Part shown: positions 1 through 9,261 of the stretch, piece by piece
Numbering within the stretch: position 1 is the first letter of the stretch
Layout of the letters: every line of letters starts with the position of its first letter
Assembly: GCA_004369045.1 (NCBI GenBank)
Contig: ML213508.1
Coordinates: 41,380-65,511, forward strand
Direction: 5' to 3'
Length of the DNA: 24,132 nt
From: Heliocybe sulcata
Taxonomy: Eukaryota; Basidiomycota; Agaricomycetes; Gloeophyllales; Gloeophyllaceae
Program-made: the position numbers and the translations under genes
The notes under the pieces: generated by a model
What the model saw: the letters and a program-made list of their open reading frames with translations, nothing else
Databases searched by the model: none
What the model was told of the DNA's origin: nothing

Positions 1-811
1 TTCGATCGACAATGATAGAAGGCGAGTGGCTGTGCTGCTGTACTAATTCAGCAACTTCTTGACGCGCGCTATTCGCGTGGTCTCGAAAGTCGCTTTCGGC
101 GTTCCCCGTAGAGCCATCATTGACCGGTTCTGAGCTCTTTGGTTTCTCGTTTGGCGTGCCAGGCTCTGGATCCCCCCCTTCCTGACTAGGGCGAGGACCT
201 AGTAACCGAAATTTCCGAATGCGCTTGGCGAATTCCTTGGAAGTCTCAGGTCGACTAATCTCGGGTGGCACGATTGCTAACACCTCCAGTCCAACTAGCA
301 CAGGCATCGAAATACCGAATGCATCGAGCTGGTTATTCGTGTCGTCGTCGTGATACGTGTATTCAGAACGTGCGCGCACGGTGCCGGGGCTATCACTTGA
401 ATAAATGCGTGATAAAGCATCGGCTAAGACATTGTCGACGCCGGGCACGTGCTCAATCTTGAAGTCGAATTCAGAGATTTTCTCGAGCCATCGCGCCTGA
501 CGTCCAGTCAGATTCTTTTGGCACATAAGATGTATCAACCCTTTGTGATCCGTCAGCCACCGGAAACGAGCTCCCTGCAGGATGTCTCGGTGGCGTAACA
601 TTGATTCAACTCCCGCGAGCATTTCTTGCTCGTGTACCGCGTAGTTCTGTTGAGTCGTATTCATCTTAGCAGAGTAAAACGCTGCAACGCTTGCGGTCTT
701 ATAATCAGGCCCTTGGCTTACTACGCCCGAAAGGCCACCATGGGACGCGTCGGTCACGAGAAATATAGGCGGAGCTTGAACCGAGTAGTCGAGTGGCTTA
801 CGCCGGCGTTC
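1..811 (-). pseudogene. pol: RNase H domain and connector toward integrase (runs off the window)
   Basis: The frame is open for 270 codons from just after the TGA to the window edge and is in phase with the reverse transcriptase. The RNase H catalytic acidic residues are visible: TDASHGG (Asp at 749-751), the Glu of HEQEMLAGVESM, the Asp of WLTDHKGL and the Asp of VLADALSR. RQARWLEKISEFDF and IEHVPGVDN are standard Ty3 RNase H signatures. The remaining 100 or so residues are Pro/Glu/Ser-rich connector; integrase would begin left of position 1. A seven-C tract at 172-178 was checked and does not break the frame. Confidence 0.88.
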
Positions 812-1540
812 TCAATGAGCTTGCACGAGCTGTTTGATTTCCTCAAACGCGCGTTGGTGTGTCTCGTCCCAACGAAAAGGTACTGTGTCGCCTGCCAGAG
901 CAGACAAAATTCCCATAGGAATGCGGACATTGGCAAGATCGTCCGCCAGGTACCCTACGGACCCCAGGAACCCCCTGAGGAGATCGCGGTTGGTTGGCAC
1001 TTTCCAGGCTACCACACTGTCGACTTTATGAGGGTCCATACGGATACCTTCATCGTCGACAATGCGTCCTAGAATCTTGAGTTCCTTGCATAGAGAATGA
1101 ACCTTCTTGCGTCCCAAGAATAGTTGTTCCTTTTTCAAGGTGTCAATGACCATTCTGACTACGCGGATATGATCTTTGATCGTGTCGGTATAAATGACGA
1201 TATCGTCGAGATATACGTCCATTACCACGCCAAGGTGTGCAGCGAAAATATGACACATCAAGGCTTGAAAGGTCGCCGGTCCATTGGTATCTCCTTGCTG
1301 GAGTACCAAACTGACCATGTTGCCGTCTGGGGTAGTCATAGCCGTACGTTCCACGTGCTCAGGTATTATTCGCACTTGTTCGTAGGCGTCCTTCTGATCC
1401 AGGAGCGAGCGATACTTCTTGCGAGCCACTCGCCGGAGGATGCCTTCTATATCGGGAAGTGGCGTGGTGAGCTTGATAGTATTGGCGTTTCGCTCGCGCA
1501 AATCGACTACAATTCGGAGTTCCGGGGTATGCCCCATACT
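812..1540 (-). pseudogene. pol: Reverse transcriptase core
   Basis: This is the polymerase domain that copies the element RNA into cDNA. It shows RIVVDLRERNANT, the motif A region LLDQKDAYEQVRI, TTPDGNMVSLVLQQGDTNGPATFQ and the catalytic VYLDDIVIY, with YLDD encoded at 1202-1213. The thumb and connection follow (LGRIVDDEGIRMDPHKV, NRDLLRGFLGSVGYLADD, FRWDETHQRAF). It is shifted by one base from the protease frame and ends at TGA 812-814, where RNase H continues in the same frame. The active-site residues are intact, so the lesions are in the frame rather than the chemistry. Confidence 0.9.
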
Positions 1541-2181
1541 CCTGTACCCGGTTTGGTCAATAGAAGCATTGGACAGGCGTTACGAGAATGTGTTGGTTCC
1601 CATCTTCCGCTCCGGAGGTAGGCATCACGCTTCTCGATCCAATTCTGTCGTTGGGGATCTGGGCATTTGCTCGGGCGCCAGCTATAGATTTTTGATTCAT
1701 CCTTCAATGGTATTGAATGATTCACGGCTCGGAAAGGAGGCAGAGGCACTTCACGGCCGTCGAGAAAGATTGGTTCGGCGTAACGGATCAGCTGCTCGCG
1801 CACGTGATCTAGGTCATGTGCTAGCAGGTCGGCGGCTCGTGAGGCTAACGCTTGCACTCCTTCGCCGCGAATGGGCAAGGGACTGGCGCTGCCTACGACT
1901 ACTTTGGGCGGGTTCAGGCCCAACATAATATTATGCTGGAACAGGAACGGCGTTCCAAGAATTAGGTCGTAGTTCTGTAGATTCATGAGATAGAAGTAGC
2001 GATTACTGTCGATCGTTTGGTATTGAATATGCGCAGTGGCTCCCCAGTTTACTTTGGATCGTGAACCCTGAACGGCCAATTGAACAGGAAGTGGCTTGGC
2101 CAATTCGACCTTGGGAAGCCGGAGTTGATTCGCGAGATCTATGGACATGAAGTCCACCAAGGACCCCGAATCGAGCAACGC
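1507..2181 (-). pseudogene. pol: Retropepsin protease and start of reverse transcriptase
   Basis: Directly after the TGA the frame reads ALLDSGS, with the catalytic Asp at 2170-2172 and the D-S-G of retropepsins. It continues with the typical basidiomycete Ty3 protease strings KPLPVQLAVQGSRSK and YDLILGTPFLFQH, the latter being the second hydrophobic-Gly motif. Then come the protease-RT connector (LPIRGEGVQ, PLPPFRAVNHSIPL) and the RT fingers start (WRPSKCP, CPMLLLTKPGT). The frame ends at a TAG (1507-1509) only because of a one-base shift at about 1510-1560; the fingers continue in the neighbouring frame. Confidence 0.88.
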
Positions 2182-3816
2182 TCACACTGGTCGTCCGTTT
2201 ATTTGCACGACCACGACAATAGGTTTGGGAATCATGCGCTTGAAATCCCGTGTAGTGGACGCGTTGCGTTCAATACTGGGGTACGTATTGCGGGGTACTT
2301 GCACGCCATTCAACTCAGTGATGACATAGCAATCTGGTAGCTCAGCAAACTGGAAATTCGGTTTTGACTCGTCTAATCCAAATAATTCAGTCATATAAAC
2401 CCCTAATTGTCGGAAAGCTTGTTCTTCAGGAGAGTCTTCGTGGCCGTAGAATAGTTCATGAAGTCTGACGTCCATAACAGGAAGGAGCACTGATGTGGCT
2501 AACGCTTGCCGGGCTTTGATGATTGCGCGATCATACCAATGAGGTAGATCCACTCTTCCGTCTAGGACTAGTAGCAAAGGTAACTTAGATTCAAAGCGTC
2601 GGGCTCGATCTAGTATGGTGACCATTCCGTTGTTCAACGTGCAGCAGAACCATGCTTCGGGATGTGCCGGGAATTCATAGTCAGTCGCATATGGGGCATT
2701 CGCCTCCAAAACTGTTTCAACGTGACTGCATATCACGTCGCCCATAATGCCACAAACTCCACGGTTACTAACTTCCTCAGGTATTGGCTGGGAAGCTAAT
2801 AATTTAGACGCTCGGAACTGGGTGTACCAGGCCACAATGTCGAAAGTTGGGTTGAGTAAGACTGACTCTTCCAGTTCAGCTACACCGTTGTAATTCCCAT
2901 CCAGAACATGCCACAGGCCATCACAATTTCTGGATAACTCGAAGCGGTTGATCTTGTAAGGCGACACTTCACCATGGAAGTCGATCGAGAAGGGGTCCAA
3001 GGGGTCCCCCGGGTAGGGGATGCCTCGGTACAATAACATGGTACCACGCTCGTTTACCGGATCCTTTCGTACCGTAGAAGGTGCGCACTCGTCCAAATAG
3101 GTAGCCATAAACTCAAGACTGGGCGTCGCTTCCAACTCACTATCCAGATCAAGGTCGTCGAAAGACAGATCCCCGGATATAGTAGTCACGTCGTTTGAAC
3201 CGCGAGTCTCGTCGTCCAAGAGTTCTAACCCTACACAACCAAGACTAATCTCGTCGATAGTCTGAGTGGTGTCAGCCAGGCGTTGAAGTTGTTCAGTCTT
3301 CTCCAAGTCTAACGCGACATGGTAATTGGTAACGCCTGGAGGTTTATCCTTGTTTTTCGACTTGACTTGGCGTCGGTTTGGACAGTTCCGGGCGAAATGT
3401 CTGGGCTCTTCACATTCCAGACACTTGCCTTGCGCAATGAGTTCCTGACGCTTCTCGGCAGACATAGTCGGTTTGTTTGGTCTTGATGAAGCACTTGCGC
3501 CACCGCCCGATCCAGAAGGACTTCGCCCAGAACGGAAGGTGCTGTTATTGAAACCCGAACGCTGGCTGGACCGTTTATTCGATGTCAAAGTCGTTGTTCC
3601 CGTATTCTTGTTGGGATGATTCGACCGTCTGTGGTCCCGATCCTTATCCTTGTCCCTGTTTGGTGCCGTGTCATCGCTCTTACGAGTATTAGACTTGGCA
3701 TCAAATGTCTTCAAAGGTTGTTTAGTATTCTGGGATAGTTCGAGAATCTCCGCTCGGTGGACAACTTGTTCCCAAGTAGAAATATCTTCGCTGAGTTCAT
3801 GGTCGATAAGACCACC
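2182..3816 (-). pseudogene. gag: Gag C-terminal tail: CCHC zinc knuckle plus long linker to protease
   Basis: This segment is in the same frame as Gag and opens directly after the TAG; its first ATG is at 3714. A Lys/Arg/Asp/Ser/Gly-rich stretch leads to a nucleocapsid knuckle at 3382-3423 with the spacing CX2CX4HX4C (CLECEEPRHFARNC). About 400 residues then follow before the protease. They are largely ordered in composition, with Trp, Tyr and Cys (for example GVCGIMGDVICSHV and EAWFCCTLNNG), and match no domain I can name. The frame is cut by TGA 2182-2184 four codons before the protease DSG. CGA to TGA, a C-to-T change at a CpG, would explain it. Confidence 0.8.
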
Positions 3817-5610
3817 CTAGATAGCCGACGTGAACCCATCCCAGAGCTGTCTAACACGTTCTTGGGGATCGGCGACTCCGACTAGATGTTGAAGCTCCGA
3901 CAGCTCGTAAACATAGTCCTTAATGGACTTGTTGTTCTGGTGCAGATAACGTAGTTTATTCCTCATCTTTTGTCGGTAGTTGAGAGGAAAACAGTAGTTA
4001 AACAACTCAGAGAAGAACATCTGAGGAGTCCATAGGTTGGCGTTTCGTGCTACCCTCTGATTGTAGAAAGACAACGCTTTGTCTTCCATATGATGGGACA
4101 CATAGCGCCATCTATTCGTACTCGATAATCGAGCGTCCTTGATGTAAGCCAATGCTTCTTGCATAAAGTGGCTGAACTTCTTGGCGTCCGCCTCCCCATT
4201 ATATTTGGGAGGTGGCAAGGGCTTGACTAAGGGCTTCGGCGACTTAGAACGCCTGAGCTTGTACTTTCGTCGCTTTCGACGAGCACGCTCAGAAGCACTG
4301 GATCCTCCTGAACTGGAATAGTCGTCGTCACTAGGAGGTCCTGATGGAGGCTTCCTCGGAGGCGCACCCCCGGACGGATCACATTGGGCTTCTGGTTCCT
4401 GATTGCTCAAGCGATCCAACAATTCCCCGACGTAACTGGATCGAGGCAATTGCCGAACCGGGTTAATTGTGGAGATTCTATTCAAGATAGGTCCCCTGGA
4501 GTTTCCCCGGTGTTCCATATCCGACACCATGCCAGCGATGGCAGACATCATAGGGTTCTGGGTTACCAACGGATCAAGGGGCCTGACAGATCGGGATGCC
4601 TGACGTCGTTGCTCCTCTGACAGATTGGGCGACTGAACGGGCCGCTTCTTACTGGCCCGGGCAGTCACATTCTCGGAGTTCTCAACGTCAGTGGAGGCTA
4701 TTTCAGTCTCAAGCCGAGCTAATTCCTCCCGGAGTTGACGCGCCTTTCCTAATAGGGCATCGCGCCCCGGTATCCGGTTAGCCGGTGGTACCGAGGCTCT
4801 GGTAGGTTCAGGTATGGTTACAGAATTGACAGACGTCACAATCGAGGCAGGCGTCGTATCCCGATGCGCGTGCCACAATTCATATTCCGCAGCCTGACGT
4901 GCGGGATCCAACTCTTCTGTTGGAATCCCGGCACCGCCGAATTCTCGGGGATCAATGCCCTTCCCCTTGTTACGGGAGGATTCCCCATGCTTCACCGGGT
5001 TGATAACCGGTTGAACTAAACGTTCCCGTTGCTTGACTTGAGCGAGCTCCGCAGCGGTTAATCCCGCCCGGGCGGAGTTGATAGTTTGGACCTGTTCCGT
5101 GCTCAACGCCACATTGTCAGGTGCTCTTGGCGTGACCGACTGTGGCACGGGTGGCGTACGGCGTCCTCTGGCATTGGGGCTCCCGCTTCGTTGGTAAGTC
5201 ACCCTTTGCCAATTGCTCGTGTTCCCAACATTGCTTTCGCTGATGGCACCAGCATCGGCTTCCATAGAATGAAACGTATCATTATTATAATGTACGATTG
5301 AATCTACGCTACGACTTCTACCCTTGGCATTAAGGGAGGTAATAGGAGGCATTTGTCCTTCACCCAGATTGATAGGGGAAGGACTCCGACTAACCACCGC
5401 CTCTGCATAAGAGCGAGGGGACGGCTGTACGGGACGGGAAGAATTCGGCTGAACTGAATCAGCTTCTTCAGGGAGGACGTCGTTCTGGGACTGAGCCACA
5501 GCACCCGACGCTCCGGTACCAGTATTCACGCAACGTGGTCGAGGCGCCGACTGAACTGGGGTCGACGTCGCCGGCGGCACGCGCGTTCTAAGATTGTACC
5601 TAGATGCCAT
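3817..5610 (-). pseudogene. gag: Gag (capsid region) of the Ty3/Gypsy element
   Basis: The reading frame has 597 codons from an ATG 182 nt inside the LTR to a TAG at 3817-3819. The first two thirds are low-complexity, rich in Ser, Pro and Arg and probably disordered. A basic stretch (ARRKRRKYKLRRSKSPKPL) precedes the capsid-like gag domain in about the last 140 residues, recognised by PPPKYNGEADAKKFSHFM, a WxxxA-like middle and FxxxFxxCFPLNYRQ. The frame downstream of the TAG is in phase and continues the gag tail to the zinc knuckle, so the stop interrupts Gag rather than ending it. Gag would form the cytoplasmic virus-like particle that packages the RNA. The stop fits loss of a CAG or TGG codon. 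Confidence 0.88.
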
Positions 5611-5792
5611 ATCTATTAGTGGGAACGGAAATATCCGGGACGTACTATGTTTTTGGAATTTTCTTGAATATTGTTGAAGACAGATAGAGAAAGGTATAGA
5701 CCGCTGGAGTCCGCTGGTGATCAGCCAGAGGAAAGCCCAATAGTGCGGCGAAGTTGTTGACTAGAAAGTCGTTCTAGGACTCGTCAAAAATA
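5611..5792 (-). other. Retrotransposon leader / primer-binding region
   Basis: These 182 bases lie between the LTR end and the Gag ATG (5610). The first bases after the LTR on the element strand are TATTTTTGACGAG; there is no TGG directly after the LTR, as expected for priming by a tRNA 3' end. A small inverted repeat, ctagaa/ttctag (5761-5766 and 5772-5777), lies about 15 bases inside. Priming by an internal tRNA fragment or by a self-primer is possible but not shown. Confidence 0.5.
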
Positions 5793-6092
5793 TGTGACGC
5801 TAGCTGACTAAGCAGGTGGCGGCACACGCAGATTCAAACAGAGGAGACGGTTTTCAGAACAGTGAGATATTGAGAGACAAGCTAAGCTAGCGTACAAACA
5901 TAGAACTACAGGTCTTAAATACGTTCTACGGTGTGGCTTTCTTAACATAAACAAATAGAAACAGTGAAGGAGAGGGGTTGTAAACATAAAGGAGTGTAAC
6001 TAGGCTTTCAGCCACAAAGAGCGAATAAGGAAATAAAAAACGAATAAGGAAACCCACGTGCGTCCTCCGGTCTACGACTCCGAACCGTCACA
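5793..6092 (-). repeat. 5' LTR of the Ty3/Gypsy element (300 bp)
   Basis: On the element strand the block begins TGTGACGG and ends GCGTCACA, a short terminal inverted repeat with the TG..CA ends typical of LTRs, and the Gag leader follows directly. A TATTTAA box (5915-5921, minus) lies about 170 nt into the LTR and is a candidate promoter. The 12-mer cgaataaggaaa occurs twice as a direct repeat at 6022-6033 and 6041-6052 in the presumed U3. The partner LTR is outside the window, so the ends rest on the inverted termini and position rather than on LTR-LTR alignment. Confidence 0.85.
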
Positions 6093-8591
6093 CTACGACT
6101 ATTCTATTGCCAATGTGTAAATACGATTCTGATTTGGACGATACCACCAAACCTCGTGACCCTGACTGCATCGGCGGCTGACCCTCCCACTGCGCCCAAT
6201 TCCAATCCCACTATCACTCCCGCATCGCATGCCTTTCCCCATCCCAACCAACACGTGGTCAAACCCACGACTACAAATTCTCCAGCACCAACCATCGACG
6301 CCGCAGAGGGGACACGTTGAAAATCAGGCTATCTCGGAAACAGCAGGACCTTTCGAGCTGCATGGCTTTCTTGAGCTCTGCTTCCCTGGAACCGATCGCG
6401 CTGGTCTTTGGTCGATTTTCGACGCCAAGAAGAAGAAGAAGGCGTTCAAGACGCTTCTAGGAAAGGTGAAGAAAGGGCCCAGGGAAAAGCCAATGTATTC
6501 GCGTACTGTAAGGCACATTTGATTCTTGGCAGGCTTTTACTTATACGTGGTCGGTGCAGATAAAGGCCCTTCAGTATGCCTGCGACGTTCTAGCGGAAGA
6601 TGGTCATCTCACCGAACTCCGCATCGACCACACGAGTCAGCAGAAGCTCGCCGGTGACGCCGAGGAACACAAGGGCGCTCCGGATCTGGCTATCCAACTA
6701 AAGGCCTCTCCCGAGGAACGCTGGATGCATGCTCTTGGTATCATAGAAGTTAAGCCGGACGACGATCAAGGTCCGCTCCGGAACGACAAGGAGGCGCTCG
6801 TCAAGACATCGAGACGTGGAACCAAGTCTCGGACTACGGGACTATTGCCTTTCAAACCCGTCCCCGGTGTTACCTCCTTGGTTTTGGGCTGTATGGCAAC
6901 ATCTCTCGATTCTACAGATGGGACCACTCATGTGTTATGTTCTCAAAGGCATTCTACTACAAGAGTGCCCCTGAATTCGTTCTCGAGTTTCTCTACGCCT
7001 CTTCCATCTTTTCTGGTGGGCACATGGGTCTCGATACGACCGTCATTCCGCGACCATTTACTCTCGACGAGATAACGACAGTAGCGCTTGCCTACCGCTA
7101 CGGTTGCGATATTGGCATCCTTGACAAGACGAAGGCTCCTGCTGTCGGAAAAGTGGTGCTTTCTGAGAGCGCTATAATTTCCGTTCCTGCCGGGTGCGTT
7201 GACCAACGAGGTCCTGATGGGCGCAGCGGGGAGTTCTTCCGTCTCCCCTGCGTACGGGGGACAGAATATGGAGCGCACAGATGCCTCAGTCGCTTCCGTA
7301 GCTGCGGAGAGCGCTCCTGCACATGGACGCATAGAGCAGGCACGAGCGAGTCTTTCAGCTGTCGTCACCGGAGAGAAACCACCAGGCTCCGGCTCTCAGC
7401 TTTCGCTCGGAACTGTCGCCGGTGATACGTCTGGAGTCGGGCCCTCACGCTCTCTTTTTGGCAGTGGAACGCAAACTTGGCTGGCTATCCCAGCGTCCGG
7501 GACTCGACGCGCAATCCTTGTTCCAACCGATTCAGTGATCATCAAAACCTCCTGGCGCGACGTGCGCCGGTGTCGTGAAAGTGCCATTTACGCTCGTATT
7601 CGCCGCGGCGTCGATTCAGACAACGGGGACGCGAATTCCGTCCAGCGAACCTGGGCAGCGAAGCTCAATGAATACCTAAAGGACGAGCGGTTTTCGCCTC
7701 GAATCGTCATCGAGTCGGTCGGCATTCCTCTTTGCCGGTTCCGGTCCACACGTGAGCTCGTCGAAGCGACCAGGGATGCTATGAAGGGTGAGTTGGGACA
7801 TTAACCTTTTCTTGACTCTGCTCACAAAATGGCGCTGTAATACAGGCCACCAGCACTTCTATTCAGAAATGGGGATCCCGCACCGCGGTATCAGCATCAA
7901 CAACATCATGACCAGTGTCGATCCTAACACTGAATGCGGGGCCAAAAGGTTTCTGATTGATCTTGAACACGCGGGGTTTCTCCAGGGTAAGAGGACTCTA
8001 TGCGAAAGGACGGTGCGTCTCCTGTATATTCATCGAGGCGAGAGTCTTATCCTGAGCGCAAGGGAGCGGCTTATTTCGTGGCTATCCAGCGTCAGTGCGG
8101 AACGTATCCCGTGGAACATCGGCCATACCACGATATCGAGTCCTTCTCCTCGTCGTCCCTCTTCGTCACCCTCCGTCACCAAAAGACAAACAAAGGCGCT
8201 CGGTACTGCTCAAGTGTCTTCGAGCTATCGGTAAAAGCGCGTTTCTCACACGGCTAGATCAGTTCGAGGTGGTCGATGATGAGCGCTTCCGGTCCTTTGG
8301 CAGGATAGCATGGCAGAGCTACCGGCACGGGGTATGACGCACACTTTTGCAATCAAGACTCTGGATGATCAGCTGAAGAAGCCGGGCTGGCCATATGACG
8401 ACCCTGCGCTGCTGGATGCGAGCACGCAATTATTGGCCGTCAGGCGTGCGATGGACATGGTGCGCGGGTCGGAGATGATGGAACGGGCGGTGGTGAAACG
8501 GAAATTTGAAGATGGAGACGAGAAGGAGCGTGGGCAGGCTAAAGCGAGAGAGCGTTTTGGTAGTAAACGCTCTTGCACGTGGCGTGCTTGA
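6093..8591 (+). pseudogene. FunK1-type fungal protein kinase-like gene, decayed
   Basis: Coding-like sequence starts at the LTR edge and passes through several frames. Seen in order: a Pro/Thr-rich lead, GFLELCFPGTDRAGLW, an intron 6508-6559 with phase-0 joins, ALQYACDVLAEDGHLTE, the FunK1 N-lobe signature (LGFGLYGNISRFYRWDHSCV), the lysine strand VIIKTSW with the helix-C Glu of CRESAIYARI, then STRELVEATRDAMKG. An intron 7788-7845 joins this to HQHFYSEMGIPHRGISINN, and FLIDLEHAG, AYFVAIQRQCGTYPVEHRPYHDIESF and PGWPYDDPALLDA follow. Frame changes sit near 6316-6322, 6801-6806, 7185-7198, 7988-8003 and after 8230. The catalytic loop reads HRGIS (7881-7895) where family members have HRD, so it would be inactive even if translated. 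The family call is from memory of these motifs. Confidence 0.72.
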
Positions 8592-8848
8592 CGAGTTCGT
8601 TTGTGCTTTTCTGGAGTGATGGTTTGGGTCTGTTGATGAAATGTCTTGATGGTGTATGCTATGGACGTGTGTTGATCTTCGTACGCGATGCAATGAGAGG
8701 CGACCTGCTGAATGGTATGCAGTACACAAACCCAGAAATCGACAGGGACAAGACTCGAGGGTTGTACGTACAGAGGGATGGTTCTGCGTCGCTCAGCTAC
8801 GATCCTTCTTCCAGCAGTATGTCGACTGCTCAGAACAGGCGCCCATCG
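8592..8848. other. Spacer between kinase relic and CACTA element
   Basis: No gene or repeat is recognised. It holds the flank into which the CACTA element inserted; its last three bases (tcg, 8846-8848) are the left copy of the proposed target duplication. Open frames on both strands here are short and match nothing recognised. Confidence 0.5.
8846..8848. other. Candidate 3-bp target-site duplication (left); partner at 17175-17177
   Basis: The bases tcg directly flank both CACGG/CCGTG termini. Three bases can match by chance, but this is the length expected for CACTA elements and it sits exactly at the repeat boundary. Confidence 0.65.
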
Positions 8849-8939
8849 CACGGCGGGCAAAGGACGTGTCCATTTTCGCGGGTGGCGCGAAATTGGACAC
8901 CATGTCCAGTCACTTGGACTATCAGCGATTTTCCGAAGC
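8849..8939 (+). repeat. Left terminal inverted repeat of the CACTA element
   Basis: It begins CACGGCGGGCAAAGG. It contains a hairpin with 15-base arms (8866-8880 and 8886-8900, 14 of 15 paired, loop ggtgg) and four TGTCCA-type motifs in alternating orientation. Beyond 8920 it differs from the right copy by one substitution and a one-base indel. Weaker similarity continues to about 8973. Confidence 0.92.
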
Positions 8940-9213
8940 GGCGCCACTATTGCGTCATCGCCGTGACGGCCAGTCACATGTCCGTCTCTCGCAGCGAATT
9001 CTCAATATGCCAAATCGATTTGGCTCATTTTTCCCTCATGTATTTGCATGGCTACTTGGCCTGATTTGATTTCTGGTGTGCGCTGTGTTAATCTAGGCGT
9101 CCATTCCATGAACGCTGCTGGAACGTTCACTACGCGCAACCTCTGCAATATTCATTATCCTATACGTGTGCCCATCATTTCCGTTTGTTCCGTACAATAC
9201 TTATGCTACGTGT

Positions 9214-9257
9214 CCGACGATAAGTTGCTTTGTCCCCGACGATAAGTTGCTTTGTCC
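9214..9257. repeat. Perfect 22-bp tandem duplication
   Basis: A 22-mer beginning ccgacgataagttgctttgt occurs twice without change, at 9214-9235 and 9236-9257, in the left arm of the CACTA element. It lies directly before the diverged 214-bp repeat array. Confidence 0.92.
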
Positions 9258-9261
9258 AACA

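Larger units (their letters stand above)
1..6092 (-). mobile_element. Ty3/Gypsy LTR retrotransposon, 5' part, defective
   Basis: Read on the minus strand the order is LTR, leader, Gag, CCHC knuckle, linker, aspartic protease, reverse transcriptase, RNase H, which is the Ty3/Gypsy order. Gag through protease share one frame; reverse transcriptase and RNase H lie in another after a single shift inside the fingers region. The family therefore probably made one continuous Gag-Pol polyprotein. This copy is broken by a TAG (3817-3819), a TGA (2182-2184), a frameshift (about 1510-1560) and a second TGA (812-814). Integrase and the 3' LTR should lie left of position 1. Flanking bases 6093-6097 (ctacg) are the expected right-hand half of a 5-bp target duplication, but the other half is outside the window. 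Confidence 0.92.

Noticed and set aside
172-178. Seven-C tract as a frameshift in the RNase H to integrase connector
   Set aside because: Recounting the tract shows that with seven bases the frame stays open from 811 to the window edge.
3817-3819. TAG between Gag segments as programmed readthrough
   Set aside because: It falls before the zinc knuckle, inside Gag rather than between Gag and Pol, and the copy has other clear lesions, so ordinary damage is simpler.
8369-8977. Open frame of 202 codons on the minus strand across the kinase relic and left terminal repeat
   Set aside because: It overlaps better supported features, crosses the transposon boundary and shows no domain.
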